Assembly: GCA_963698495.1 (NCBI GenBank)
Contig: CAVORB010000016.1
Span: 62,001-126,000, forward strand
DNA: 64,000 nucleotides
DNA from: CAVORB01 sp963698495
Lineage (GTDB): Bacteria > Pseudomonadota > Gammaproteobacteria > Chromatiales > Chromatiaceae
Direction of reading: 5' to 3'
Shown: positions 35,729-43,977 of the stretch, piece by piece
Layout: every line of letters starts with the position of its first letter
How positions within the stretch are numbered: the stretch's first letter is position 1
Program-made: the position numbers and the translations under genes
Notes under the pieces: model-generated
The model's database searches: none
Seen by the model: only the letters and a program-made list of their open reading frames with translations
Told to the model about the DNA's origin: nothing

Positions 35729-36538
35729 ATGTCCTACATACTCGAAGCGCTGAAGAAGTCACAACACGAGCGGGAGCTGGGCCAGGTTCCGACGCTCGAG
35801 AAAGCCCCTTTCGCGACCGAATCGGTGCGCGGACGCCCGGGCCCCTGGCTGATGGCCGCCGTGGGCCTGGCGATGCTGGCGGTGCTGATCGCCCTGTACG
35901 CCGCGCTCCGCGCCGGGCCGTCCGGGCCGGCTACCACGGAGCAGGCCGCCGCGCCGCCGGAGTCGGCCACGGAAGCCGCCGCTGCGCCGGCGGCGGTCGC
36001 TCCGGCGCAGATTGCCGCCCCGGCGACGGAGGTGGTCCCGGCGGTGGCCGAGCCGGCGAAGGGGCCGGCCGTCTCCGCTGCGCCGGTCCCTGACGCCGAG
36101 CCCGTGGAAGAGCCGGAATCACAGGCCCCTCCGCCGGCATCGCGCAGCCGCAAGCGCGACGGGGGCATTCCATCGCGGCCGGCGATCAGCCAGATCCCCG
36201 AGGATCTGCGCCAGGATGTCGAGGCCTTCAAGGAGGAGCTGCGTCAGGAATTGGCCGGAACCAAGGACAAGCAGAAGCCGCGCGCGACGGCGAAGGCGAG
36301 CGAACCGGAGGTACCGCCGCAGGAGCTGCGCCTGCCGCCGGATGTTCAGAAACGCCTGCCCCGTTTCCTCATGAGCGCCCACGTCTACGACAAGACGCCG
36401 GCGAAACGTTTCGTACTCATCAACAATCTGAAAACGCGGGAGGGAGAGACCTCGCGCGAGGGCATCAAGGTGGAAGAGATCCTGCCCGACGGTGCGGTGC
36501 TGAGCTATACCGGACACCGCTTCTTCCAGGCTCGCTGA
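35729..36538 (+). CDS. gspB: General secretion pathway protein B (GspB/ExeB-like)
   Basis: This 269-residue inner-membrane protein begins MSYILEALKKSQHERELGQV, the cytoplasmic start typical of GspB. It has one helix at about 35-60 (PWLMAAVGLAMLAVLIALYA), then a long Ala/Pro-rich periplasmic linker (60-150). The conserved C-terminal domain follows (LPRFLMSAHVYDKTPAKRFV, VEEILPDGAVLSYTGHRF). It works with GspA/ExeA in placing the secretin. The start is 5 bp after the gspA stop. The stop is followed within 2 bp by repeat copy A. Confidence 0.87.
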   Translation: MSYILEALKKSQHERELGQVPTLEKAPFATESVRGRPGPWLMAAVGLAMLAVLIALYAALRAGPSGPATTEQAAAPPESATEAAAAPAAVAPAQIAAPATEVVPAVAEPAKGPAVSAAPVPDAEPVEEPESQAPPPASRSRKRDGGIPSRPAISQIPEDLRQDVEAFKEELRQELAGTKDKQKPRATAKASEPEVPPQELRLPPDVQKRLPRFLMSAHVYDKTPAKRFVLINNLKTREGETSREGIKVEEILPDGAVLSYTGHRFFQAR

Positions 36539-36540
36539 GC

Positions 36541-36689
36541 AGACGCTGATGATCGGCCATCCTGGCCAAGATCGGCGCGTCATCCAAAAGAAGCGCGGTG
36601 CGCGGGTGGCTTTGTTTTCAGACGCTCACGCGCTCGATAATCGCGTCACAGCCATGTGCCGCGGCGAGCGCAGAAGTGATCGGCGTTTT
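36541..36689 (+). repeat. 148-bp intergenic repeat, copy A
   Basis: This copy starts AGACGCTGAT two bases after the gspB stop and ends near GATCGGCGTTTT. It shares order and spacing with copies B, C and D: GGCCATCCTGGCC hairpin, GGGTGGC arm, TTTTCA arm, CACAGCCATGTGCCGCGG, and AGCGC with the distal end. Its second hairpin has two C-to-T changes (GTCATCC) that still pair with GGGTGGC as wobbles. The third hairpin is decayed. Confidence 0.8.
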
Positions 36690-36710
36690 ACGAACAAGCT
36701 GCGGGCGGTC

Positions 36711-37367
36711 TCAGTCCGCCGCGCTACGCTGACCTTGCCGCATCACGCCGATGCCGCCGACGGAGAAGCGCCACACGTGGTCCACCAGCTCATCGATACG
36801 CTCCTCCACCGGGCCGCGGTCGGGATGCAGCCGCGAAATGATGGGCCCGGCGTGGTAGTAGTACAGGATCTGGCCCACGATGCTGGCGGCGCAGTCGATG
36901 ACCCGTTCCGAGCCGGGAGCCTCGCCGAGCAGGGAGCCGACGATGGCGTACAGCTCCTCGGCGTCGCGGCGCATGTGGTCGGCGACGATGCCGTCCAGGA
37001 CCTCGGTTGGGCGGGCCATTTCGGCCAGATAGATGGCCGCGAGCTGGGTGCAGCGGGCGGCGTCGCCGTCGCAGTAAAAGATCTCCTCGAACAGGGCGCG
37101 TATGTAGACCTTCAGGCGCTCCGCGGGCGGCGTCTTGGGTGACGGAAATCCGCCGCGGCGCTGGCGCAGCAGGGCGAACAGGGTGTCGAAGATGGCGGAG
37201 TAGAGCCGCTGCTTGTCGCCGAAGTGGTAGTGCACGGCGGCCACGTTGGCATGGGCGCGGCGGCAGATCTCGCGGATGGTGGCGGCCTCGAAGCCCGACT
37301 CGGCGAACACCTCCATCGCCGCCCTGAGCAAGCGCTCTCTCGTATCTGTCCGGGCGGGCGAGGTCAC
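36711..37367 (-). CDS. TetR/AcrR family regulator with CecR-type C-terminal domain
   Basis: This 218-residue repressor-type protein has an N-terminal helix-turn-helix domain at about 8-55 (RERLLRAAMEVFAESGFEAA, TIREICRRAHANVAAVHYHF), a strong TetR signature. The C-terminal region (EEIFYCDGDAARCTQLAAIY to ASIVGQILYYYHAGPIISRL) matches the DUF1956 ligand-binding domain of CecR/YbiH. Such regulators often control efflux or antibiotic-response genes, but the nearest neighbours are a PBP1A-like gene (divergent) and gspB. A candidate operator lies about 40 bp upstream. The ligand is unknown. Confidence 0.85.
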   Translation of the reverse strand: MTSPARTDTRERLLRAAMEVFAESGFEAATIREICRRAHANVAAVHYHFGDKQRLYSAIFDTLFALLRQRRGGFPSPKTPPAERLKVYIRALFEEIFYCDGDAARCTQLAAIYLAEMARPTEVLDGIVADHMRRDAEELYAIVGSLLGEAPGSERVIDCAASIVGQILYYYHAGPIISRLHPDRGPVEERIDELVDHVWRFSVGGIGVMRQGQRSAAD

Positions 37368-37406
37368 GAGTCGAACATTGGCCGTTCAGCGAAATCAACC
37401 CCAAGA

Positions 37407-37424
37407 TTAGAACAAATGTTTGAG
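37407..37424. promoter_or_regulatory. Candidate operator for the TetR-type regulator
   Basis: TTAGAACAAATGTTTGAG carries the dyad AACA-AA-TGTT. It lies about 40 bp before the regulator start in the 329-bp gap to the divergent PBP gene. Short AACA/TGTT dyads are common for AcrR-type repressors. No other gene or clear element is seen in this gap. Confidence 0.35.
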
Positions 37425-37696
37425 CTTGTCGTCACTCGGATGGGGCTTGCATGGATAGGGGTTATTCCGGATTCGGGTGCTCTGGATGGTGTAAAATCCG
37501 ACGGTGCGCCGACCTTTCGGATGTGGCGTTTCCGAACCACGGATTCTCCTATCTGCCTTTCGCCGCTTCGGTCCTCTGCGGGTGACGTCAGCTCAGCGGA
37601 TCGCGTTGCGCAGGGTTCAGCCGGATCGGGAAACCGGGCAAGGCGGCATGTCGTCTGATCGCGATCGGCTGCGCGTCTCAGTCTGAAGGAAGCTGC

Positions 37697-40237
37697 ATGG
37701 AGCCCAGTGTGGAAACAGCGACCGACCCGCGGGTGACCATCCCCCCCGACCTAGAACCGGAGGACGGGGATGCCGCGCCCGCGGAAGAGCGGCCGAGGCA
37801 TCGGCATCCGGTCTGGCGTCGGATCGGCCTGACGATCGCCTCCCTGTTCGCGGTCGCCCTCAATGGCCTGGCCGTCGGGCTGATCGGGGCAGGGGCCTTC
37901 GTCTCCGTCACGCTGCAGGATCTGCCGCGGACGGATGCGCTTCGTGAGGTGCAGCTGCAGGAGCCGCTGCGGGTCTATAGCGCCGAGGGCTTGCTGATGG
38001 CGGAGTTCGGCGTGCAGCGCCGCAGTCCGGTCTCGTTCAACCAGGTCCCGCCTCAGCTGCTCAACGCTTTCCTGGCGACCGAGGACAGCCGATTCTTCGA
38101 GCACGAGGGCGTCGATCTGATGGGTATCGGGCGCGCCGCCGTCAACTATGTGAAGACCGGGGACCGCTCGCAGGGAGGAAGCACCATCACCATGCAGGTG
38201 GCGCGAAACTTCTTCCTCTCTCGAGAGAAGACCTTTCAGCGCAAGTTCGCCGAGCTCCTGCTCTCCCTGCACATCGAGCGCAACCTGACCAAGGAGGAGA
38301 TCCTCGAACTCTATCTCAACAAGATCTTCTTCGGCCACCGCGCCTATGGCATCTCCGCCGCGGCGTCCCTGTACTACAACAAGTCGCTCAACCAGCTCAC
38401 TCTGCCGGAAATGGCCATGCTCGCCGGCATCCCCAAGGCGCCGTCGAGCAACAATCCGGTATCCAACCCAGATCGTGCCTTGGCTCGCCGTAACTATATC
38501 CTCGGGCGGATGCGGGATCTCGGCTACATTTCCGGCGAGGTCTTCGAGGCCGCGCTCGCGGAACCCGACAAGGCACGGCTGCATCGCAACGAGGCGGAAC
38601 TCGAGTCGGGCTACGTGGCCGAGATGGTGCGTCGGGAGATGGTCGACCGCTTCGGCGAGGAGGCCTACGGCGCTGGTTACCGGGTGACGACGACGGTGGA
38701 GGGCTGGCTCCAGACGGCGGCGCAGGACTCCGTGCGCCGGGCGCTGCTGGATTACGACCGTAGGCATGGTTACCGGGGCCCGGAGGCGCGGTATCAGCTC
38801 CGGTCGCCGAGCGACGCCGATCTCGACGCCGTGCTGAGCAAGGTAAAGGCGCTTCCGCTGCTCACCGCGGGGGTGGTCGTGCGCGCGGATCGCGAGAAGG
38901 CCGAGGTGTACATCGGCGGCGGCAAGAGGGTGAGCCTCGGGCTGAAGCAGGTGAAGTGGGCGCAGCCCTTCAAGAACGAGAACTGGCGGGGGAGCGCCCC
39001 GCGCAAGGTCACCGACGCGGTGGCTGTGGGTGACCTGATTCGCCTGATTCAAAACGCCGACGGCGATTGGGAGCTATCCCAGCCCGCGTCGGTGGCGGGG
39101 GCGCTGGTCGCGATGTCGCCGCTCGACGGGGCGGTGCGCGCCCTGGTCGGCGGCTACCACTTCGCCGACAGCAAGTTCAACCGCGCGGTCGATGCGCGCC
39201 GCCAGCCCGGCTCCAGCTTCAAACCGTTCGTCTACGCGGCCGCCTTGGACAAGGGCTGGACTCCCGCGAGCCTGATCAAGGATGAGCCCATCTCCATCCG
39301 CCTCAACAACCGCGAGATGTGGGAGCCCGACAACTTCGACCACAAGACCCTGGGGCCCATCCGGCTGCGCCTGGCCCTGACCAAGTCGCGCAACCTGGCC
39401 TCGATCTACCTGCTGCAGCGGGTGGGACTGGATGACGCGCGGAGCTTCATCGGGCGCTTTGGTTTCGATCTCAAGGATCTCCCGCTCGGACTGTCCATGG
39501 CCCTCGGAACGGCGGAGGCCTCGCCGCTGCAGATGGCGGGGGCCTACTCGGTGTTCGCCAACGGCGGCTTCCGCGTTCATCCCTACTTCATCAGCCGGGT
39601 GGAAGACGGCCACGGCAGACTGGTATACCAGGCCAACCCTCCGCGCGCGTGCGACGATTGCTGGTTCCGCTACGAGGAGGCGCCGGCCCAGACGGCGGCG
39701 CTGAGGCCAGAGGGAGACGGCCAGGCAGAACGGGTCCTGGAGCCCCGTCTCACCTTCCAGATGAACTCGATGATGCAGGATGTCATCAAGTTCGGCACCG
39801 GTCGCAAGGCCCTGGAGCTCGAACGCGAGGACATCGCCGGCAAGACCGGTACCACCAACGATGTGCGGGACTCCTGGTTCTGCGGCTATCAGAAGGATCT
39901 GGTGACCATCGCCTGGATGGGCTTCGATGATTTCTCCCCCCTCGGCAAGGGGGAAACCGGCGGTCAAGCCGGTCTCGGCATGTGGGTGCACTTCATGCGG
40001 CAGGCGCTGAAGGACAAGCCGCAGGCCATACTCAACGTCCCCCCTGGCATGGTGGAGGTGCGTATCGACAAGACCCGGGGAACCCCCACTCAATCGACCG
40101 GCGACAACACGATGGTGGAGTGGATCAGGGAGGAATACGAGCTGATGATCCTGGGGCCGGAGCCCGTTCGCTATGCCAGCGATCGGCAGGCCCCGACCGG
40201 CGCCAGTGCACCGCGGGTCATGGACGAGCTGTTCTGA
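37697..40237 (+). CDS. mrcA: Class A penicillin-binding protein, PBP1A-like
   Basis: This 846-residue bifunctional cell-wall synthase has a cytoplasmic tail and one membrane helix (about 35-70, IGLTIASLFAVALNGLAVGL). The glycosyltransferase domain includes LATEDSRFFEHEGVDLMGIG, QGGSTITMQVARNFFLSREK and LELYLNKIFFGHRAYGISAA. An OB-like insertion follows (about 390-450), as in PBP1A. The transpeptidase domain has PGSSFKPF (SxxK), TKSRNLAS (SxN) and AGKTGTTN (KTG). The catalytic residues are all present. It is divergent from the TetR regulator. In many gammaproteobacteria PBP1A sits next to pil genes, but here none is adjacent, so a second PBP1 copy elsewhere is possible. Confidence 0.9.
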   Translation: MEPSVETATDPRVTIPPDLEPEDGDAAPAEERPRHRHPVWRRIGLTIASLFAVALNGLAVGLIGAGAFVSVTLQDLPRTDALREVQLQEPLRVYSAEGLLMAEFGVQRRSPVSFNQVPPQLLNAFLATEDSRFFEHEGVDLMGIGRAAVNYVKTGDRSQGGSTITMQVARNFFLSREKTFQRKFAELLLSLHIERNLTKEEILELYLNKIFFGHRAYGISAAASLYYNKSLNQLTLPEMAMLAGIPKAPSSNNPVSNPDRALARRNYILGRMRDLGYISGEVFEAALAEPDKARLHRNEAELESGYVAEMVRREMVDRFGEEAYGAGYRVTTTVEGWLQTAAQDSVRRALLDYDRRHGYRGPEARYQLRSPSDADLDAVLSKVKALPLLTAGVVVRADREKAEVYIGGGKRVSLGLKQVKWAQPFKNENWRGSAPRKVTDAVAVGDLIRLIQNADGDWELSQPASVAGALVAMSPLDGAVRALVGGYHFADSKFNRAVDARRQPGSSFKPFVYAAALDKGWTPASLIKDEPISIRLNNREMWEPDNFDHKTLGPIRLRLALTKSRNLASIYLLQRVGLDDARSFIGRFGFDLKDLPLGLSMALGTAEASPLQMAGAYSVFANGGFRVHPYFISRVEDGHGRLVYQANPPRACDDCWFRYEEAPAQTAALRPEGDGQAERVLEPRLTFQMNSMMQDVIKFGTGRKALELEREDIAGKTGTTNDVRDSWFCGYQKDLVTIAWMGFDDFSPLGKGETGGQAGLGMWVHFMRQALKDKPQAILNVPPGMVEVRIDKTRGTPTQSTGDNTMVEWIREEYELMILGPEPVRYASDRQAPTGASAPRVMDELF

Positions 40238-40312
40238 GGCCTGACCTCGAGGGGCTGGCGGCAACGGGTTTCGCGCGCCGCAAGCAAGGCCTCGCCCTCG
40301 ACATCGCCTTCC

Positions 40313-40521
40313 GCTAGCTGTCCCGATCCCCGGCACCTGCACCGGCCGCAGGACCGCCGGGGTCTGGACGGCGACGCGGCAACTCATGCCGTCCAGGGCC
40401 AGCAGCGCCTCCGGCGGCAGGTCCAGGGAGCGCTCACACTCGAATCCGGCCAGGGTCTGGTCGCTGTCAGGATGGGCCGGCAGGGACAACGGCCGTGCCG
40501 CCGCCAGCGCCTGGAGCAGTA
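40313..40521 (-). other. Coding-like stretch without a start, possible gene remnant
   Basis: Between the PBP gene and the methyltransferase gene the reverse strand has a stretch with nearly all codons ending in G or C and a protein-like composition (LPAHPDSDQTLAGFECERSL, DLPPEALLALDGMSCRVAVQ). It begins at the end of the methyltransferase gene in another frame and has no good start codon. The pattern fades after about 40315, where a shifted frame meets TAG. I do not recognise the sequence. It may be a decayed or frameshifted small gene. Confidence 0.35.
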
Positions 40522-41265
40522 TCAGCGAACGTTCGGGCCCGTGATGGGCACGAAGCGCACTGGCAGCACGTCGCGGCGCTCGAGGGTTCCCGTCGCCGTC
40601 TTCTCCATCACGACCAGTTGCTGTGTCCAGCCCGGTGCGCCCACTGGCATGACCAGACGCCCGTCGATGGCCAGCTGATCCACCAGCGGTTGGGGCACAT
40701 GGTCGCCGGCGGCGGTGATCAGGATGCCCGCGAAGGGCGCCGCCTCGGGCCAGCCGAGATAACCGTCGCCCGCCTTCACCTTGACGCTGTGATAGCCGAG
40801 GCGGTCCAGGGTCTTGCGGGCCTGCTCCGCGAGCTCGGGTACGATCTCCACCGTGTAGACCTCGAGCCCCATCTCCGCGAGCACGGCGGCCTGGTAACCC
40901 GATCCCGTGCCCAGCTCGTAGACGCGGTCGCCCGTTTGGGCGCCGAGCAGGTGGCTCATGATGGCGACGATGTAGGGTTGGGAAATCGTCTGACCGCCGC
41001 CGATGGGCAACGGATGGTTGCGGTAGGCCTCGGACCTCAGGGCGGATGGGACGAACTCGTGGCGCGGGACGGCTCCAATCGCGGCGATCACCGCGGGATC
41101 GAGCCGGTCGGTCCCAAGCTCGTCTCGGGTCTGCACCACCTGACGCTCGATTTCCCGTACCAGGGCCTCGCGGCGGGAATCGTACAGATCCTGGTCGGCG
41201 CAGGCGCAAAGCGCAAGCAACAGTCCCAGCGCCACCGCGAGGATGCGAAACGCGGTGGCGGTCAT
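40522..41265 (-). CDS. pcm: Protein-L-isoaspartate O-methyltransferase family protein, probably a lipoprotein
   Basis: This 247-residue SAM-dependent methyltransferase is of the PCMT family, which starts repair of isoaspartyl residues. The motifs are AVPRHEFVPSALRSEAYRNH, LPIGGGQTISQPYIVAIMSH, the SAM-binding VYELGTGSGYQAAVLAEMGL, and GDGYLGWPEAAPFAGILITA. The N-terminus has a lipoprotein-type signal (FRILAVALGLLLALCACADQ), so this version probably acts in the periplasm, unlike the cytosolic E. coli enzyme. The ATG at 41265 places the signal peptide correctly. An in-frame ATG at 41301 is an alternative. It is convergent with the PBP gene. Confidence 0.85.
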   Translation of the reverse strand: MTATAFRILAVALGLLLALCACADQDLYDSRREALVREIERQVVQTRDELGTDRLDPAVIAAIGAVPRHEFVPSALRSEAYRNHPLPIGGGQTISQPYIVAIMSHLLGAQTGDRVYELGTGSGYQAAVLAEMGLEVYTVEIVPELAEQARKTLDRLGYHSVKVKAGDGYLGWPEAAPFAGILITAAGDHVPQPLVDQLAIDGRLVMPVGAPGWTQQLVVMEKTATGTLERRDVLPVRFVPITGPNVR

Positions 41266-41466
41266 GAAGCGCTGACCGGGCGAGTGACGTGAGGAACGCA
41301 TGGGGTTGCCGATGACCGCCTGCTCTCGAATCTGAGTATAACACCCGGTCCGCGGTGCCAAGGCCGGGGGCGTCGCGGACCATGCCCCTCGAAATATCCT
41401 GCGGTCGCCTTCGAGCCTTGATCGACGGGAGCCGTCGAAGGCCTAATTGGGGCCGACGGCGGTGCT

Positions 41467-42840
41467 ATGATGGGCTGGTTGGCGGCGAAAACGCCGCGTC
41501 CCTGCTCAACCGTTTCCGTTGCCTGCTCCGTGGCGGTCCCAGTGTCCTCTCTCAGTCTCCCGCGCCTGTTGCTGCTCTTTGTTGTGCTCGCCCAGTCACC
41601 CGCGGCGGCGGGCGCCGGACTTCCTTGGGTCACCCAGGCCCGAGACGGCACCCCGCGACTGCAGCTCTACTTCTTCTGGTCTCAGCGCTGCCCCCACTGC
41701 CTTGAGGCGCTTCCGTTCGTGAAGTCTCTGGCGATGGAGCATCCCTGGATCGAGCTTCACTCCCACGAGCTGAACGCCAGCCGGGATAACGTGGAGCTGT
41801 TCGTGAAGATGGCGGAGGCCCTCGGGCAGGAGGCGCGCTCGGTGCCGGCCTTCTTTCTGTGCGGTCAGATGCTCACGGGCTTCGACGGAGCGGAGGGAAC
41901 GGGGCGGGAGATCTTGTCCCTGGCGGAGCGTTGCCGCAGTCAGGGGCCCGCGGCGAACCCGGGCGCGGGATTGGCGATGGCGGATGGCGGTGCCTCCGTT
42001 CGCCTTCCGTTGCTCGGGGAGGTCGATGCGCAACGACGCTCGCTGCCGCTTCTGACCGTCGTCATCGCGGGACTGGACGCCTTCAATCCCTGCGCCTTCT
42101 TCGTCCTGCTCTTTCTGCTGAGCCTCATGGTGCATGCCCGCAGCCGGCGCCGGATGCTGTTGGTCGGCGGCACCTTCGTGCTCTTCTCGGGGCTTGTCTA
42201 CTTCCTCTTCATGGCCGCCTGGCTGAACCTGTTTCTGGTGATCGGTGGTGCGCCTGTCGTGACCCTGGTCGCGGGCCTGGTGGCGGTCATCATCGGTTTG
42301 CTCAACACGAAGGACTACTTCTACTTCCAGCAGGGGCCGAGCCTTGCCATTCCCGAGACCGCCAAACCCGGTCTCTATCGGCGCATGCGTGGTCTGATCG
42401 GTGCCGACAGCCTGGGGACCATGCTGCTGGGAACGGTGGCGCTCGCCCTCGCCGCCAACAGCTACGAGCTCTTGTGCACCGCCGGCTTCCCGATGGTCTT
42501 CACGCGTCTGCTCACGCTCCGCCAGCTCGATGGGCTGGAGTACTACGGATACCTGTTGCTCTACAATCTGATCTATGTCCTGCCGCTGCTGGCGATCGTA
42601 ATCCTGTTCACCTTCACGCTGGGGGCGCGCAAGCTCAGCGAGCGGCAGGGCCGCGTCCTGAAGCTTCTCTCCGGGGTCATGATGCTGGGGCTCGGGCTGG
42701 TCATGCTGCTCGTGCCTGGTCTGCTCGATCGCCTGTGGGTGGGGGCCGTGCTGCTCGCGTCGGCGGCGGCGATCACCCTGGTGGTGACCGCACTCGACAA
42801 GGGACGCGCGAGATTCCCCGGCGGGGGCGATGCAGCCTGA
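41467..42840 (+). CDS. Thioredoxin-fold plus DsbD/CcdA-like membrane protein
   Basis: This 457-residue protein has an N-terminal signal segment (LPRLLLLFVVLAQSPAAAGA, about 31-50). A periplasmic thioredoxin-like domain follows with a CPHC active site in FFWSQRCPHCLEALPF (about 75). A membrane domain of six or so helices carries DAFNPCAFFVLLFLLSLM and YELLCTAGFPMVFTRLLT, which match the paired cysteines of DsbD/CcdA that move electrons across the membrane. The order is the reverse of DsbD, where the thioredoxin domain is C-terminal. It likely delivers reducing power to a periplasmic target. Cytochrome c maturation or metal protein assembly are possible uses. An internal GTG near 41530 could be the true start. 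Confidence 0.75.
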   Translation: MMGWLAAKTPRPCSTVSVACSVAVPVSSLSLPRLLLLFVVLAQSPAAAGAGLPWVTQARDGTPRLQLYFFWSQRCPHCLEALPFVKSLAMEHPWIELHSHELNASRDNVELFVKMAEALGQEARSVPAFFLCGQMLTGFDGAEGTGREILSLAERCRSQGPAANPGAGLAMADGGASVRLPLLGEVDAQRRSLPLLTVVIAGLDAFNPCAFFVLLFLLSLMVHARSRRRMLLVGGTFVLFSGLVYFLFMAAWLNLFLVIGGAPVVTLVAGLVAVIIGLLNTKDYFYFQQGPSLAIPETAKPGLYRRMRGLIGADSLGTMLLGTVALALAANSYELLCTAGFPMVFTRLLTLRQLDGLEYYGYLLLYNLIYVLPLLAIVILFTFTLGARKLSERQGRVLKLLSGVMMLGLGLVMLLVPGLLDRLWVGAVLLASAAAITLVVTALDKGRARFPGGGDAA

Positions 42841-42892
42841 CGAGGGGCGGCGCAGGCGCCCGCGGGCCCAAGAGGCGCATCACCGCAACGCA

Positions 42893-42966
42893 ACGCTGCG
42901 ACGGCGGCGCTTCCCGCGGCACATGGACGTGCTGATTTAGGTCAGCATGGCCGATAGTCAGCGTCT
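42893..42966 (-). repeat. Internally deleted copy of the 148-bp repeat (copy E)
   Basis: Read on the reverse strand it starts AGACGCTGACTATCGGCCA, continues to ATCAGCACG and then joins directly to TCCATGTGCCGCGGGAAGCG. The middle third, with the second and third hairpins, is missing. The outer pair GCTGA/TCAGC of the first hairpin is kept. The first nine bases form the last codons and stop of the zinc-ribbon gene at 42958. Confidence 0.75.
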
Positions 42967-43257
42967 GAAGAGGTCCTCGGCGGCCTTGCGAAGCGCATCC
43001 CCCGGGGTGCTCGCGCCCGCGCTCAACGGGCGGTCCGCCGGATCGAACAGCTCACAGAAATTGGCGCGCTCCTTCTCCAGCACCCGTTCGACCATGGGCT
43101 CCAGGCATTCGTTGGGTCGCCCGGGTGCATAGTGACGGCAGTTCAGACAGGCGCGGGTCGACTTGCCGCACCCGGGACAGGTCGCCTCGCGACCGTAATC
43201 GGCCGCGGTCAGCCCGCGCGCGCAGTTCCAGCAGTGCCCACGTATGTCCTCCGTCAT
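42958..43257 (-). CDS. Small zinc-ribbon protein
   Basis: This 99-residue protein has an N-terminal zinc-ribbon made of HCWNCARG (CxxC) and ATCPGCGKS (CxxC). Another group follows in RACLNCRHYAPGRPNECLEP, so two metal sites are possible. The rest is helical (VERVLEKERANFCELFDPAD). I do not know the function. The C-terminal residues FRR and the stop codon come from the end of repeat copy E, so the original terminus may have been altered by the insertion. The next gene upstream on the same strand is the HIRAN protein, 89 bp away. Confidence 0.7.
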   Translation of the reverse strand: MTEDIRGHCWNCARGLTAADYGREATCPGCGKSTRACLNCRHYAPGRPNECLEPMVERVLEKERANFCELFDPADRPLSAGASTPGDALRKAAEDLFRR

Positions 43258-43346
43258 CGCTACAGCCTCGTCCGCCCGAACCTGCCGCAGATTCTAGCAG
43301 CAAGGATCGGCGACGGCGCTGCCGTGCCCGCGCGTCCCGCGCCTCA

Positions 43347-43706
43347 TCAATGCATGAGCACGGCGATGCGAATCCGTCGATTGGGCTGTGCCCTCGCGCG
43401 CAGGCCCTCGACGCGGGCGCTCAAGGGTCGCTCGCGCTCCAGCAGGCGGGCGACCAGGAAGTTCTCGCCCCGCGGAAGGTAGCCGAGCTTGCGACCCCTC
43501 CAGCAGATGGCGACGGCGTCGGGGTCGTACGGATTCCCGGCGTCGCGCTCCAGGGTCAGGAACGCGTCTTTACGCAGTGCGGGCCAGACATCGCACGCTC
43601 GATGGTGGCGGAATCCGGCGAGGTTGCTGCGCTGGATCAGTATGCGGCGCCCCAGCGCGTCATCCGCAAGCGAGCCGGTTTGTGGACGCTTCAGCTCTGG
43701 ATTCAT
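43347..43706 (-). CDS. HIRAN domain protein
   Basis: This 119-residue protein is made almost entirely of one HIRAN domain. The hallmarks are FLTLERDAGNPYDPDAVAIC and WRGRKLGYLPRGENFLVARL. HIRAN domains bind DNA ends or replication forks when fused to helicases. Stand-alone bacterial versions are common, and their role is not known. No helicase or nuclease gene is beside it. It shares strand with the downstream zinc-ribbon gene, and the two might be co-transcribed. Confidence 0.8.
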   Translation of the reverse strand: MNPELKRPQTGSLADDALGRRILIQRSNLAGFRHHRACDVWPALRKDAFLTLERDAGNPYDPDAVAICWRGRKLGYLPRGENFLVARLLERERPLSARVEGLRARAQPNRRIRIAVLMH

Positions 43707-43977
43707 CGCGGTCAGTGTTCCTCCTAGACTTTTGGTCGGATGCCTTGTAACACCCTGGGTGGCTCATTTCGTGACCCTCTGCTCGCGCGTCCTTGTCCCG
43801 GGTGCAGAGCGCTGCGAGCGCCGGGCTCAGTATGCCTTTCGCCGGGGCTCGGTTCGCGATAGCCGCCGTAGGTATGAAATAATAAAGAATTTGACTTCGC
43901 GGCCACTCAGCCCTGCGCGAGCGCGCCGCCGCCACACCCAACCACTAATCCTAACTACTAATCATTGAGGAACCCCA

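Noticed and set aside
39074..41383. 769-codon reverse ORF
   Set aside because: Most of it is a shadow of the PBP1A-like gene and of the methyltransferase in another frame. Only the stretch 40313-40521 looks coding, and that is reported separately.
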